A DNA stretch of 64,000 bases. Source: Actinocatenispora rupis. GTDB lineage: Bacteria > Actinomycetota > Actinomycetes > Mycobacteriales > Micromonosporaceae. The notes under the pieces were generated by a model. It was not told where the DNA came from, did no database searches, and saw only the letters and a list, made by a program, of their open reading frames with translations. Both the position numbers and the translations under genes were made by a program. Location of the stretch: the NCBI RefSeq assembly GCF_016861975.1, contig NZ_BOMB01000017.1, positions 186,001 through 250,000 of the forward strand, read 5' to 3'. This document shows positions 25,906 through 33,171 of the stretch, in pieces (positions within the stretch are counted from its first letter, which is position 1; every line of letters begins with the position of its first letter).

Positions 25906-26739
25906 GTGTCGTTGCCCGCCGACAGTCACGTACACAGCGAGTGGTCCTGGGACGCGCCGCTGGCGTCGATGGAGCGTACGTGCGCGCAGGCAGTGCGGAT
26001 CGGGCTGCCGGCGGTCGCCTTCACCGAGCATCTCGACCACACCGTGTGGCCGGTCGCGGTCGACGGCCCGTACGCCACCGAGCACCTGACCGCCATGGCG
26101 TCGCCGGACGGGTTGCTGGTGCCGCCGCCGTTCGACGCGGCGGGCTACCTCGCGGCGATCGAGACCTGCCGCGACCGCTTCCCCGACCTCCGCGTACTCA
26201 GCGGGCTGGAGTTGGGCGAACCGCACTGGCACGCCGACGCCTGCGCGACCGTACTCGGTGCGGGCACGTTCGACCGGGTGCTGGGGTCGCTGCACTGCCT
26301 GCCGGACGGGGACGGGTTCGCCGAGCCGTGGGGGATCTACCCGCACCGGCCGGCGGACGAGGTCGTCCGGGAGTACCTGGGGGAGGTGGTGCGGTTGGTG
26401 GCCGCCGACGGCGCGTTCGCGGTGCTGGCGCACATCGACTACCCGGTGCGTACGTGGCCGGACGGGCGGTTCGAGCCGGCGGCGTTCGAGGAGGAGTTCC
26501 GGGTGGCGCTGCGGTCGACGGCGCGGTCCGGCCGGGCGCTGGAGATCAACACCCGGCTGCCGCTCGACCCGACCATCGTCACCTGGTGGTACGAGGAGGG
26601 CGGAGAGGCGGTGACGTTCGGCAGTGACGCGCACGTACCGGCGGTGGTGGGCCGCGGGTTCCGGGAGGCGGCGGCGATGGCCGAGGCGCACGGGTTCCGG
26701 CCGGGCCGCCACCCGTACGACTTCTGGCTCCGCGACTGA
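25906..26739 (+). CDS. PHP-domain phosphoesterase (histidinol-phosphatase-like)
   Basis: A 277-residue PHP protein. Metal-ligand motifs are in order: DSHVHSEWS (residue 6), FTEHLDH (about 43), GLELGEPHWH (about 105), LGSLHCLP (about 129), LAHIDYP (about 176) and FGSDAHVP (about 243). This is the histidinol-phosphatase (HisK-type) arrangement, but no his genes are nearby, so another phosphate ester is possible. GTG start at 25906, with a purine-rich GAGAAAGG upstream. A strong bidirectional terminator separates it from the convergent gene. Confidence 0.85.
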   Translation: MSLPADSHVHSEWSWDAPLASMERTCAQAVRIGLPAVAFTEHLDHTVWPVAVDGPYATEHLTAMASPDGLLVPPPFDAAGYLAAIETCRDRFPDLRVLSGLELGEPHWHADACATVLGAGTFDRVLGSLHCLPDGDGFAEPWGIYPHRPADEVVREYLGEVVRLVAADGAFAVLAHIDYPVRTWPDGRFEPAAFEEEFRVALRSTARSGRALEINTRLPLDPTIVTWWYEEGGEAVTFGSDAHVPAVVGRGFREAAAMAEAHGFRPGRHPYDFWLRD

Positions 26740-26748
26740 CGACACGAA

Positions 26749-26787
26749 CCCCGCGCGTGGCACCGGCGGACGGCACCACGCGCGGGG
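26749..26787. terminator. Bidirectional terminator hairpin
   Basis: Perfect 12-bp arms CCCCGCGCGTGG and CCACGCGCGGGG lie between convergent stops at 26739 and 26795. Confidence 0.8.
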
Positions 26788-26794
26788 CGCGCGG

Positions 26795-27571
26795 TCAGTG
26801 GTTGGCCTTGAACCAGGGCTGCGTCCACCCCAGGTACGGCTTGCCCCACTTCGACTTGATCTCGCCGATGGTGGTGACGGTCAGGGTGCCGTTGCCGTGG
26901 ATGTCGTTCGAGACGAACTTGCCGCCGCCGATCGAGATCATCACGTGCCCCGCGCCGCCCGAGAAGAACGCCAGCCCACCGGCCGGCACGCTCGTACTGC
27001 CCGCGTGCTTGAACCTGGCCGGCACCTGCTTCCAGTGCACGTACGCGGTCTCCGAGCCCGACGCGCCGAACCCGTACGCCAGGCCCATGATGTGGTCGCA
27101 CCGGCGGTAGTAGTCCTTGTGGTACGTCCTCGTCTCGTGCGACTTCGCCCACGCCACGGCCTTCGCGCAGGAGCGCGGGTCACCGGTACCGGCGGTCGAG
27201 CACGCGGTCGCCGACGACGTCGCGCACGCCGGCGCGACCCGCTTGTCCGAGCCGGTGTAGACGTACGTGTCGGTGATGTAGCCGGCGGGGATCCGGTCCC
27301 ACAGCCTGCTCGTGCCGTACTTGCCGGTGACCGTGTCACCCGACGTCTGGCAGCGGATCGTCACCGCGGCGCCGCTGCGCACCGACCCCACGACCTTCGA
27401 GCTGGTGTGCGGTCCGGCGTGCACCGCCAACGAGGCACCCGAACTGGTGTGGACGGTCGCCGTCGCCGCCATCGCCTGGGTGGCGAACAGCGCGGAGACG
27501 ACCGTCACCGCGACGGCAATGCCGCCGAACAGCGCGACCCGACGTCGGCCGGTCCGGTGCGTTCTGCCCAT
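26795..27571 (-). CDS. Secreted SH3 plus NlpC/P60-like protein
   Basis: A 258-residue exported protein. ATG 27571 follows GAGGAGG and gives a signal peptide ending ATQAMA. Residues about 40-115 are a bacterial SH3 domain (SLAVHAGPHTSSKVVGSVRSG). Residues about 135-258 look like a papain-fold amidase: Cys in YYRRCDHIMGLAYGFG and His in GGAGHVMISIGGG could be the catalytic pair. The pattern fits NlpC/P60-like wall hydrolases, but the usual D-C-S-G-x-V motif is replaced by R-C-D-H-I-M, so activity is uncertain. Confidence 0.75.
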   Translation of the reverse strand: MGRTHRTGRRRVALFGGIAVAVTVVSALFATQAMAATATVHTSSGASLAVHAGPHTSSKVVGSVRSGAAVTIRCQTSGDTVTGKYGTSRLWDRIPAGYITDTYVYTGSDKRVAPACATSSATACSTAGTGDPRSCAKAVAWAKSHETRTYHKDYYRRCDHIMGLAYGFGASGSETAYVHWKQVPARFKHAGSTSVPAGGLAFFSGGAGHVMISIGGGKFVSNDIHGNGTLTVTTIGEIKSKWGKPYLGWTQPWFKANH

Positions 27572-27840
27572 GGAACCTCCTCGCATCGTCGTGATCTCAG
27601 GCGGCCCGCCCACACGCCGCGTGGGTACGGCCGGCACCGGCCGCAGTTCGCGCCCGACCGGTACGGGCACAGATCCTTCCCTGCGCCGCCACACGGCCGC
27701 TACATCCCGGGCCCGCGACCCGCTTCCGGTACGCATCGGCCCCGGTCAGGCGGCCGCGCGCGGGTCCGCCGGGGGATTCGTACGGCAGGAGCCCGACTCC
27801 GACGGCGCCAGCGTGCCGGGCTGACCCGTACCGTGGTGTT

Positions 27841-28608
27841 GTGAGCCAGGACGAGCAGGGACTGTTGCGGTCGTCGTTCGGTGCGGCGGCGGTGGAGTAC
27901 GCCGCGCACCGCCCGGACTATGCGGAGGCCGCGGTGCGCTGGGCACTGGACCCCGCCCCCGGCCCCCGCGTACTCGATCTGGGTGCCGGCACGGGCAAGC
28001 TCACCGGCGTGCTGGCCGCGTCGGGTGTCGAGGTCGTCGCGGTCGAGCCGGACCCGGCGATGCTGGCCGAACTGCGCCGTACGCTGCCGGCCGTCCGGGC
28101 CCTGCCGGGCAGCGCCGAGGGCATCCCGCTGCCGGACGGTACGGTCGACGCGGTGCTGTCCGGCAACGCCATGCACTGGTTCGACATGGCCGTGGCAGGC
28201 CCCGAGATCGCCCGCGTACTCGCGCCGGGCGGCGTCCTGGCGGGCCTGTGGAACGTGCTGGACGACCGGGTCGACTGGGTCGCCGGCCTCGCCGAGGTCA
28301 GCGGCAGCGAGGCGATCGGCCCGCGCGACACTCCCGCCGGCTGGCGCGCGCAGACCGCCGACCTGCTCGACCCGGGCCTGCCGTTCGGTATGCCGCGGCG
28401 CGCGGAGTTCCCGCACGGCCAGCGGCGTACGGCGAAGTCGCTCGTCGCGACGCTGGCCACGAAGGCGGGGATGCTGGTACTGCCCGAGCGGGAGCGGGAC
28501 GCGGCGCTGGACCGCAGCCGCGCGTACCTGGCGGGCCGGGCGGAGACCGCGGTCGGCGAGTTCGTCCTGCCGATGCGGACGTGTGTGCTGCGTACCGTGC
28601 GGCGCTGA
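27841..28608 (+). CDS. Class I SAM-dependent methyltransferase
   Basis: A 255-residue Methyltransf_11-type enzyme with GTG start at 27841. The SAM-binding motif I is VLDLGAGTGKLTGVLA (about residue 43), motif II is VVAVEPDP, and AVLSGNAMHWFD is the motif IV/post-I region, typical of the Trans-aconitate/SmtA-like group. The substrate is unknown. A hairpin begins over its last codons. Confidence 0.9.
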   Translation: MSQDEQGLLRSSFGAAAVEYAAHRPDYAEAAVRWALDPAPGPRVLDLGAGTGKLTGVLAASGVEVVAVEPDPAMLAELRRTLPAVRALPGSAEGIPLPDGTVDAVLSGNAMHWFDMAVAGPEIARVLAPGGVLAGLWNVLDDRVDWVAGLAEVSGSEAIGPRDTPAGWRAQTADLLDPGLPFGMPRRAEFPHGQRRTAKSLVATLATKAGMLVLPERERDAALDRSRAYLAGRAETAVGEFVLPMRTCVLRTVRR

Positions 28609-28630
28609 CGGGGGATCGGTGACCGTCAGC
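28604..28630 (+). terminator. Hairpin at methyltransferase stop
   Basis: GCTGACGG and CCGTCAGC are exact 8-bp arms spanning the stop codon, also at the end of the convergent pseudogene. Confidence 0.5.
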
Positions 28631-29305
28631 GGTGTTGCAGCCCGCGGACGAAGCAGAGTGCCGCGAAGCCGGCGATCCCGGCCGCTGTGGACACGGCGAC
28701 CGTCAGGCTGCGGCGCCGCGGATGGGTGATGGTGCGGCCGTCCACGACCACCGTCAGCCGGTTCCGGGGCGTACGCCAGCAGCGTGCCGATCGGAACGCC
28801 GCCGACCCAGCCGCGGCTTGAACGGCTGGCTGCCGGACTGCCCGGCACCGCCCAGCCGCGTCAGGAACTGCGATCCGCTCGCCGCGGGTGCGCCGCGGCG
28901 GCGAGCCTGTGCGGTCCGGCCCCGATGGTCGCCACATCCGTGTACTCCGACACTGCCGAGTCGGCGGCGTCGGCGGCCACCCCGACGTGCGCGGCGTTCA
29001 CCACCACGTCGCCGGTGCCGTCGACGATCAGGTCGTTCGACCCGTCCCGTACGACCGCGGCCGCGTCGCCGGGCTCGGTCGGCAGGCCGCTGCCCCGCGC
29101 GACGTCGTGCCCGGCAACCAGCGGGATCGGCCCGACCCGACGCGTACCCAGCTCGTCGCGGTGGTGCAGCGCGTGCAGCGAACCGTCACCACCGGCGACG
29201 ACCACGTCCCGGTCGTCACGGGTTCCCGCTCCAGGAGCGTCGCACCGACGAGCGCGGCGGCCCGTCGTCCGCGGATCCGGCGTCCTGATCGAGAACGAAC
29301 AGCAT
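28626..29305 (-). pseudogene. Fossil diacylglycerol kinase-like lipid kinase
   Basis: Pieces of a YegS/DagK-type lipid kinase are spread over several minus-strand frames. Upstream: LVGATLLEREPV. Then VVAGGDGSLHALHHRDELG, which carries the GGDGS nucleotide-binding motif, and GHDVARGSGLPTEP in place of the usual G-T-G-N-D. Then GDVVVNAAHVGVAADAADS. The C-terminal end has GVPIGTLLAYAP in one frame and LTVVVDGRTITHPRRRSL in another. At least three frame changes and a large loss of the central portion are needed to explain this, so it is a genuine pseudogene rather than a single sequencing error. Confidence 0.7.
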
Positions 29306-29331
29306 GGGGATCGTCGTCGGTGGGCGCCCGC

Positions 29332-29490
29332 TCAGAGCAGCGCGGCGAGCCGCCCGACCAGCAGCGTGGCCACGAAGCACGCGATGCCGAGCCATTCCCA
29401 CCGGACCGTCCGCGACTTGCCATGGTTGACCGCGGCGAGTACCAGGAACAGGACGGACGCGACCAGCAGCACCACGATGACTGAGTTCAT
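29332..29490 (-). CDS. Small two-helix membrane protein (52 aa)
   Basis: ATG at 29490 (MNSVIVVLLVASVLFLVLAA) opens a 52-residue frame with two hydrophobic helices joined by a polar loop VNHGKSRTVRWEWLG and a second helix ACFVATLLVGRLAALL. The hydrophobic pattern and clean stop support a real small membrane protein; no family is recognised. It sits within a decayed region, downstream in the same strand order of nothing obvious. Confidence 0.55.
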   Translation of the reverse strand: MNSVIVVLLVASVLFLVLAAVNHGKSRTVRWEWLGIACFVATLLVGRLAALL

Positions 29491-30134
29491 GCGGCACCGG
29501 ATACCCACTTCGCCCGCGCATCACACCCGCCGATGCCCGTCACCGCAGGCGTTCGCGCCCCCGGTGCCGGCGGTCCACTGTGGACGTTCATCGACCTTTC
29601 CGGTACGCCGGCCCGGATCGCACGCGGTCGCCGCGGGGTGCGGAAACCCTTGCCGCGACGCCTGTCTCACGGGAGCCGCTGAAGGTGGCCGCGCCGAAGC
29701 GCGACCGCCAGGCGCGGTACGAGGAGGAGGCCAAGGCTGCCGGTGGCCTGACGGACGCCGGCAAGCCCGAGGCGAAGACCGAGAAGAAGAGGTGTCGGAG
29801 GTCCACCGGACGCGGGTAGCGGGTCGCGGTCGGATGCGGGTCGCGGCCGCACGACCGCCGAGGAGCTGTCGCCCGTCGCGCGCACGGGGTGCGGGGGGTC
29901 GGCCGCGCGATCGAGCTTCTCCAGCTGGCTGGTCACGTCCGCCAGGCCGGCCTTGCTGGCGGAGTCTCGCCACCGCACCGACGTGGTTCGCCGAGAACCG
30001 GTTGGCCCAACCCCGGGAACCACGACCGCGGCCCGGTGCGCAGGACAGCGGCCGCGTTGCCGCCCGCAGCGCCCGCTCCGGTTGGAGAATGGTGCCCGGC
30101 GTCGATGACGACGCCCCGACGAACGGAGCGGCCG
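29491..30134. other. Gene-poor, possibly decayed stretch
   Basis: No intact gene is supported. A plus-strand frame at about 29684-29819 ends in a coherent charged peptide (PKRDRQARYEEEAKAAGG, then LTDAGKPEAKTEKKR) and a minus-strand segment near 29960 reads ASKAGLADVTSQLEKLDRAA; both look like fragments. A half copy of the dispersed palindrome (GGAAACCCTTG) is at 29642. Confidence 0.4.
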
Positions 30135-30653
30135 ATGGCCAGCGAACTGACCGGGATCGGCCCCGGCGTACCGGGTGGCATGAGCGCGATGTGGGCCGTC
30201 GTACCGCGGCTGCTCGCCGCCAACCGCTACCTCGTGCTCGGCACCGCCGACGCCGACGGCCACCCATGGGCCACCCCCGTGTACTACGCGGCCGATGGTA
30301 CCGACCGGGTCGTGTGGGTGTCCGCGCCCGACAGCCGGCACTCGCGCAACATCGCCGCGCGCCCGGAGGTGGCGATCACCGTCTTCGACTCGCACGCCCC
30401 AGTCGGTGGCGCCGAGGCGCTGTACCTGGAGGCGACCGCCGGACATGTGCCGGCCGACGCGTGCGCCGCCGCCCTTGCCGTACTGAACGGGGATCTGCCG
30501 GAACGCCAGCGCCTGGAGCCCGCGGACCTCCACCCGGACGGCCCGCTGGTCGTGTACCAGGCGACGGTCACGAAGCACTACGTCCTCGTCCGCGGTGGCG
30601 ACGCCCGCTTCGACAACGTGACCGACGCCCGGCTCGCCGTCACCCCGCCCTGA
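30135..30653 (+). CDS. Pyridoxamine 5'-phosphate oxidase-like flavin-binding protein
   Basis: A 172-residue split-barrel protein. RYLVLGTADADGHPWATPVYYAADG (about residue 30), VVWVSAPDSRHSRNIAARPEVAI and LYLEATAGHV follow the PNPOx-like/F420-or-FMN-binding pattern. It ends with a domain VVYQATVTKHYVLV typical of these proteins. ATG 30135 is the first in frame near the conserved start. Actual cofactor and substrate are unknown. Confidence 0.85.
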   Translation: MASELTGIGPGVPGGMSAMWAVVPRLLAANRYLVLGTADADGHPWATPVYYAADGTDRVVWVSAPDSRHSRNIAARPEVAITVFDSHAPVGGAEALYLEATAGHVPADACAAALAVLNGDLPERQRLEPADLHPDGPLVVYQATVTKHYVLVRGGDARFDNVTDARLAVTPP

Positions 30654-30748
30654 CCCTGCCGGGCGCGCGAAAGTCGGTGCCGGTCGGCGGCGGGGCGCGA
30701 TACGGTGACGGGCCTCGGCCGGATCGCGTGCAGGGAGACGACACGACG

Positions 30749-31597
30749 ATGAACGCGTCAGACATTCCCCGTGCCGTGGCGGCGGCCGTCGCCACCGCCA
30801 CCGAGGCCGGCCTCGCCGTCGACGACACGGTCGTCCTGCAGGACTCGAACCGGATCACGATGCGCCTGCTGCCCTGCGACGTACTCGTCCGGGTGGCGCA
30901 CGTGCGGCACGAGGCCGCACCGTTCGAGATCGAGCTGGCGCAACGGCTCGCCGCGGCCGGCAGTCCGGTCGCGCTCCTCGACCCGCGCGTCGAGCCCCTC
31001 GCGTACGAGCGGGACGGCTTCGTCGTCACCTTCTGGACCTACTACGAGCCGGCGACCGCGCCGCTGACGCCCGGCGCGTACGCCAACGCGCTGGAACGGT
31101 TGCACGCCGGCATGCGCACCGTGCACGTGCCCACGCCGCACTTCACCGAGCGCGTCGCGTCCGCGCAGCACCTCATCGCGCGGCCCGAGCTGACGCCCGA
31201 CCTCGCCGACCCCGAGCGGGACCTGCTCGGCGCCCTCCTGCGTACGCTTCGGGACAGGATCACCGGGCGCGGCGCCGCCGAGCAGCTGCTGCACGGCGAA
31301 CCGCACCCCGGCAACCTGCTCGCCACGACCGACGGGCCGCTGTTCATCGACCTCGAAACGTGCTGCCGCGGCCCGGTCGAGTTCGACGTCGCGCACGCGC
31401 CCGAGGGGGTCGGCGACCACTACCCGGGCCTGGACCAGGAGCTGCTGCGCGACTGCCGGACCCTCGTCCTGGCGATCGTCACGACCTGGCGCTGGGATCG
31501 CGACGACCAGCTCCCCGACGGTCGCCGGCTCGCCGCGGGGTGGCTCGACCAGATCCGCACCGCACTCGACCGGCACCCCCTCGACCTCCACCACTGA
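30749..31597 (+). CDS. Aminoglycoside phosphotransferase-family kinase
   Basis: A 282-residue APH/choline-kinase-fold protein. The catalytic loop reads LLHGEPHPGNLL (about residue 188), where the usual H-G-D has Glu for Asp, and the metal-binding motif is LFIDLETCCRGPVEFDVA (D-x-E). The N-terminal lobe has NRITMRLLPCDVLVRVAHV with a plausible nucleotide-binding Arg rather than Lys. The substrate may be a small metabolite; resistance cannot be inferred. GGGAGACGAC lies upstream of the ATG. Confidence 0.83.
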   Translation: MNASDIPRAVAAAVATATEAGLAVDDTVVLQDSNRITMRLLPCDVLVRVAHVRHEAAPFEIELAQRLAAAGSPVALLDPRVEPLAYERDGFVVTFWTYYEPATAPLTPGAYANALERLHAGMRTVHVPTPHFTERVASAQHLIARPELTPDLADPERDLLGALLRTLRDRITGRGAAEQLLHGEPHPGNLLATTDGPLFIDLETCCRGPVEFDVAHAPEGVGDHYPGLDQELLRDCRTLVLAIVTTWRWDRDDQLPDGRRLAAGWLDQIRTALDRHPLDLHH

Positions 31598-31603
31598 CAC
31601 CCA

Positions 31604-31627
31604 AATCCCTTGGTACGTCAGCGATCG
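31604..31627. repeat. Degenerate copy of dispersed palindrome
   Basis: AATCCCTTG-GTACG-TCAGCGATC retains the left arm and part of the right arm, 7 nt after the APH-family stop codon. Confidence 0.35.
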
Positions 31628-32090
31628 GCCCGCGATCGTACCGGCCGCCGGCGTCGTACCCGAGGGGGCCGAGGTGCGCGCGGGGAAAGAAACCGGCGGC
31701 GTCCTCGCGCTCCGACCCCCAGAGGTGGCCGATCAGGTGGCCGTCCCGCAGCGCCCGACGTACTCGGTCCGCTCCAGTGTCCACGGGCCGAGCGGGCCGA
31801 CGTTGCCGGGCCGCCCCGTCGGTTCCCAGTCGTACCCGGGCATCGCTTCCCCCACAACGCATCGCGGACCGTCCCACCATCGTACGGCGGATAATCCGTT
31901 GCCACCGAACGGAACCAGGTCCACCATCGATGCGGTACGACACCGACGGCGAAGGACGGCACCGTGCACTCGTGGCAGAAAACGCAGCATGTGGACCGCG
32001 TCAGCGGCGCCACGGCGCGCGCCTGCCCGGACGGGCGGAGCGGGAAGCCCGGCGGCGGTGGTACTTCGACGTAGCGCACGACGCGTACCC
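31628..32090. other. Decayed stretch before the tRNA array
   Basis: No intact gene. On the minus strand, MPGYDWEPTGRPGN and ERTEYVG (from ATG 31843) followed in another frame by ALRDGHLIGHLWGSERED look like two parts of one broken small protein of unknown family. The rest holds nothing I recognise. Confidence 0.35.
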
Positions 32091-32135
32091 GTCGAAGGGC
32101 CGCCTCCACCGGACTCCGGGAGGCGGCCCTTCGAC
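32091..32135. terminator. Very strong hairpin upstream of tRNA array
   Basis: Perfect 16-bp arms GTCGAAGGGCCGCCTC and GAGGCGGCCCTTCGAC with a 13-nt loop, followed by GTTTCCC. It likely insulates the array from upstream transcription or ends a plus-strand transcript. Confidence 0.75.
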
Positions 32136-32158
32136 GTTTCCCGGCAACCACAACACAT

Positions 32159-32227
32159 GCGGGCGAGCTGCGGCAGCGGCCCGGACTCGAAACCCGAGAC
32201 CAGGGGGTTCGACTCCTCCCGCCCGTG
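32159..32227 (+). pseudogene. tRNA-like element A (degenerate)
   Basis: GCGGGCG pairs with CGCCCGT as an acceptor stem (one G-T pair). The T arm is GGGGG-TTCGACT-CCTCC. The D arm is a tight hairpin GCTG-CGG-CAGC. The anticodon arm does not fold cleanly: one register gives loop CTCGAAA (anticodon CGA) with two stem mismatches and no long variable arm, inconsistent with a serine tRNA. It looks like a decayed or non-canonical tRNA. Confidence 0.45.
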
Positions 32228-32316
32228 CGAGCACCCGACGGTGCCCGATCCATGAGAACTCCACAGTGGACGCGAAACCCAGGCGACCGGCCGCGTGCCG
32301 GCGCCTGACGACACAC

Positions 32317-32390
32317 GCCTCCGTAGCTCAGATGGTCAGAGCTGCCGTCTCTTAAACGGAAGGCCGCTGGTTCGAATCCAGCCGGGGGCA
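32317..32390 (+). tRNA. tRNA-Lys(CTT)-like
   Basis: Acceptor GCCTCCG/CGGGGGC (one U-G pair), D arm TAGCTC...GAGC with GG in the loop, anticodon loop CTCTTAA with anticodon CTT at 32351-32353, U33 and A37, and T arm GCTGG-TTCGAAT-CCAGC. One mismatch (27-43) in the anticodon stem. Discriminator A; CCA is not encoded. It could be functional. Confidence 0.8.
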
Positions 32391-32459
32391 CGGCCGGTGT
32401 CCGGGGACACTGCCCCGGTTCCGCCCGCATGGGGGTGCGGTGCGGCGACCGGCATGGAG

Positions 32460-32533
32460 GGCGCGTCGGTCCAGAAGGACAGGACGCCGGAGGTTCGCTC
32501 CGGCGGCCGCGGGTTCGGCTCCCGCGCGCGCCA
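32460..32533 (+). tRNA. tRNA-Glu(TTC)-like with aberrant anticodon loop
   Basis: Acceptor GGCGCGT/GCGCGCC, D stem GTCC/GGAC with GG in a 9-nt loop, anticodon stem CCGGA/TCCGG, T arm GCGGG-TTCGGCT-CCCGC. The loop GGTTCGC puts TTC at 34-36 (32494-32496), but position 33 is G instead of the near-universal U and 37 is G. All stems pair, so the fold is kept while decoding-loop identity is lost. Confidence 0.6.
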
Positions 32534-32534
32534 C

Positions 32535-32606
32535 GGCCCCGTCGGCTATGGGTTAGGCCGCCAGGTTTTCACCCTGGCAGAGCGGGTTCGAGTCCCGTCG
32601 GGGCTG
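32535..32606 (+). tRNA. tRNA-Glu(TTC)
   Basis: Starts one base after the preceding element. Acceptor GGCCCCG/CGGGGCT (one G-T), D stem GGCT/GGCC, perfect anticodon stem CCAGG/CCTGG with loop TTTTCAC (anticodon TTC at 32568-32570, U33, A37), T arm GCGGG-TTCGAGT-CCCGT. Discriminator G; CCA not encoded. A canonical fold. Confidence 0.85.
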
Positions 32607-32610
32607 CAAC

Positions 32611-32629
32611 ACGGGCCACACCGGCCCGT
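32611..32629 (+). promoter_or_regulatory. Hairpin between tRNA-Glu and tRNA-His
   Basis: ACGGGCC-ACACC-GGCCCGT is an exact 7-bp hairpin in the 27-nt spacer; it might be a processing signal or terminator. Confidence 0.4.
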
Positions 32630-32633
32630 ACAT

Positions 32634-32708
32634 GGTGTCCGTGGTGTACCGGTCGTGCACACCAGACTGTGACTCTGGAGGAGACGGGTTCGACTCCCTC
32701 CGGACACC
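32634..32708 (+). tRNA. tRNA-His(GTG)
   Basis: Perfect acceptor GTGTCCG/CGGACAC with the histidine-specific extra G(-1) opposite C73. D stem GTGT/GCAC, perfect anticodon stem CCAGA/TCTGG with loop CTGTGAC (anticodon GTG at 32669-32671). The T stem pairs only with a bulged C (GA-C-GGG/CCC-TC), an oddity. Its 3' acceptor strand overlaps the next element. Confidence 0.8.
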
Positions 32709-32761
32709 CGATGAGTCGGAAGGGTACGGCAGGCATGCAGGTTCGAGTCCTGCCGTCCGGA
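32700..32761 (+). pseudogene. tRNA-like element F, 62 nt, overlaps tRNA-His
   Basis: CCGGACA pairs with CGTCCGG (6 of 7), T arm GCAGG-TTCGAGT-CCTGC is perfect, and CCGA-TGAG-TCGG makes a D-like hairpin. Only about 17 nt remain between D and T arms, with no 5-bp/7-nt anticodon arm. The 5' strand is shared with the 3' acceptor strand of tRNA-His, so both cannot be cut from one transcript. Confidence 0.45.
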
Positions 32762-32785
32762 CGAGGCCGCGACACGGCGGCCGAT

Positions 32786-32857
32786 GCGGACATGGTGTCA
32801 ACGGCAGCATGCGAGCCTTCCACGCTCAGGGTGCGGGTTCGAGTCCCGCTGTCCGCT
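32786..32857 (+). tRNA. tRNA-Gly(TCC)-like
   Basis: Perfect acceptor GCGGACA/TGTCCGC, D arm GTGT...GCAT with wobble pairs, anticodon loop CTTCCAC (anticodon TCC at 32819-32821, U33, A37) on a stem with one mismatch (27-43), and T arm GCGGG-TTCGAGT-CCCGC. Discriminator T. Confidence 0.75.
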
Positions 32858-32887
32858 CGACGACTCCGGCCACGGCTGCGGTCGGAT

Positions 32888-32945
32888 GCACACGTAGCTC
32901 AGCGGACAGAGTACCGCCGTGCGGGTTCGATCCACGTTGCGTGCG
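32888..32945 (+). pseudogene. tRNA-like element H lacking an anticodon arm
   Basis: GCACACG/TGCGTGC acceptor (one mismatch), canonical TAGCTC...GAGT D arm with GG, and T arm GCGGG-TTCGATC-CACGT. Just seven nucleotides (CCGCCGT) separate D and T arms, so the anticodon arm is precisely missing. The element is 58 nt long. Confidence 0.5.
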
Positions 32946-32961
32946 CTGATGTCCGTGACGC

Positions 32962-32987
32962 GGAAACCTTTGGTACGCAACGGTTCC
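32962..32987. repeat. Dispersed palindrome inside the tRNA array
   Basis: GGAAACCTTTG-GTACG-CAACGGTTCC, between two tRNA-like elements. Confidence 0.55.
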
Positions 32988-33018
32988 GTTCCGCCGGTCC
33001 GGTCCGCGGCGTACGACC

Positions 33019-33094
33019 TGGCTGGATGGCGCAGTGTGGAGTGTTCGTGGGACTCATGGCCGGCGTGCTCTCCGGTTTCGAACCCCTGCCACCA
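33019..33094 (+). pseudogene. tRNA-like element I (CAT loop, strongly degenerate)
   Basis: TGGCTGG can pair with CCTGCCA (one mismatch), followed by CCA in the DNA. A D-like arm GCGC...GTGT is possible and CTCATGG carries CAT after U33, but anticodon and T stems do not pair well (T loop TTCGAAC). Probably a decayed methionine-type tRNA. Confidence 0.35.
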
Positions 33095-33171
33095 GACGTT
33101 CGCGAACCGAGTTGTGGGTCGGACCGTGAGCTGGCAGGCTCGCACGCCGGTCGGCAGACGGGAGACGCATC

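Noticed and set aside
27572-27840. c-di-AMP (ydaO) riboswitch upstream of the NlpC/P60-like gene
   Set aside because: Such genes often carry this riboswitch in actinomycetes, but I could not match its conserved blocks here.
32460-32533. Selenocysteine tRNA
   Set aside because: A short D loop was considered, but the correct fold has a normal 9-nt D loop, 7-bp acceptor and TTC at the anticodon; no TCA.
32159-33094. Prophage-borne tRNA cluster
   Set aside because: No phage structural, lysis, integrase or replication genes are seen within 30 kb on either side.
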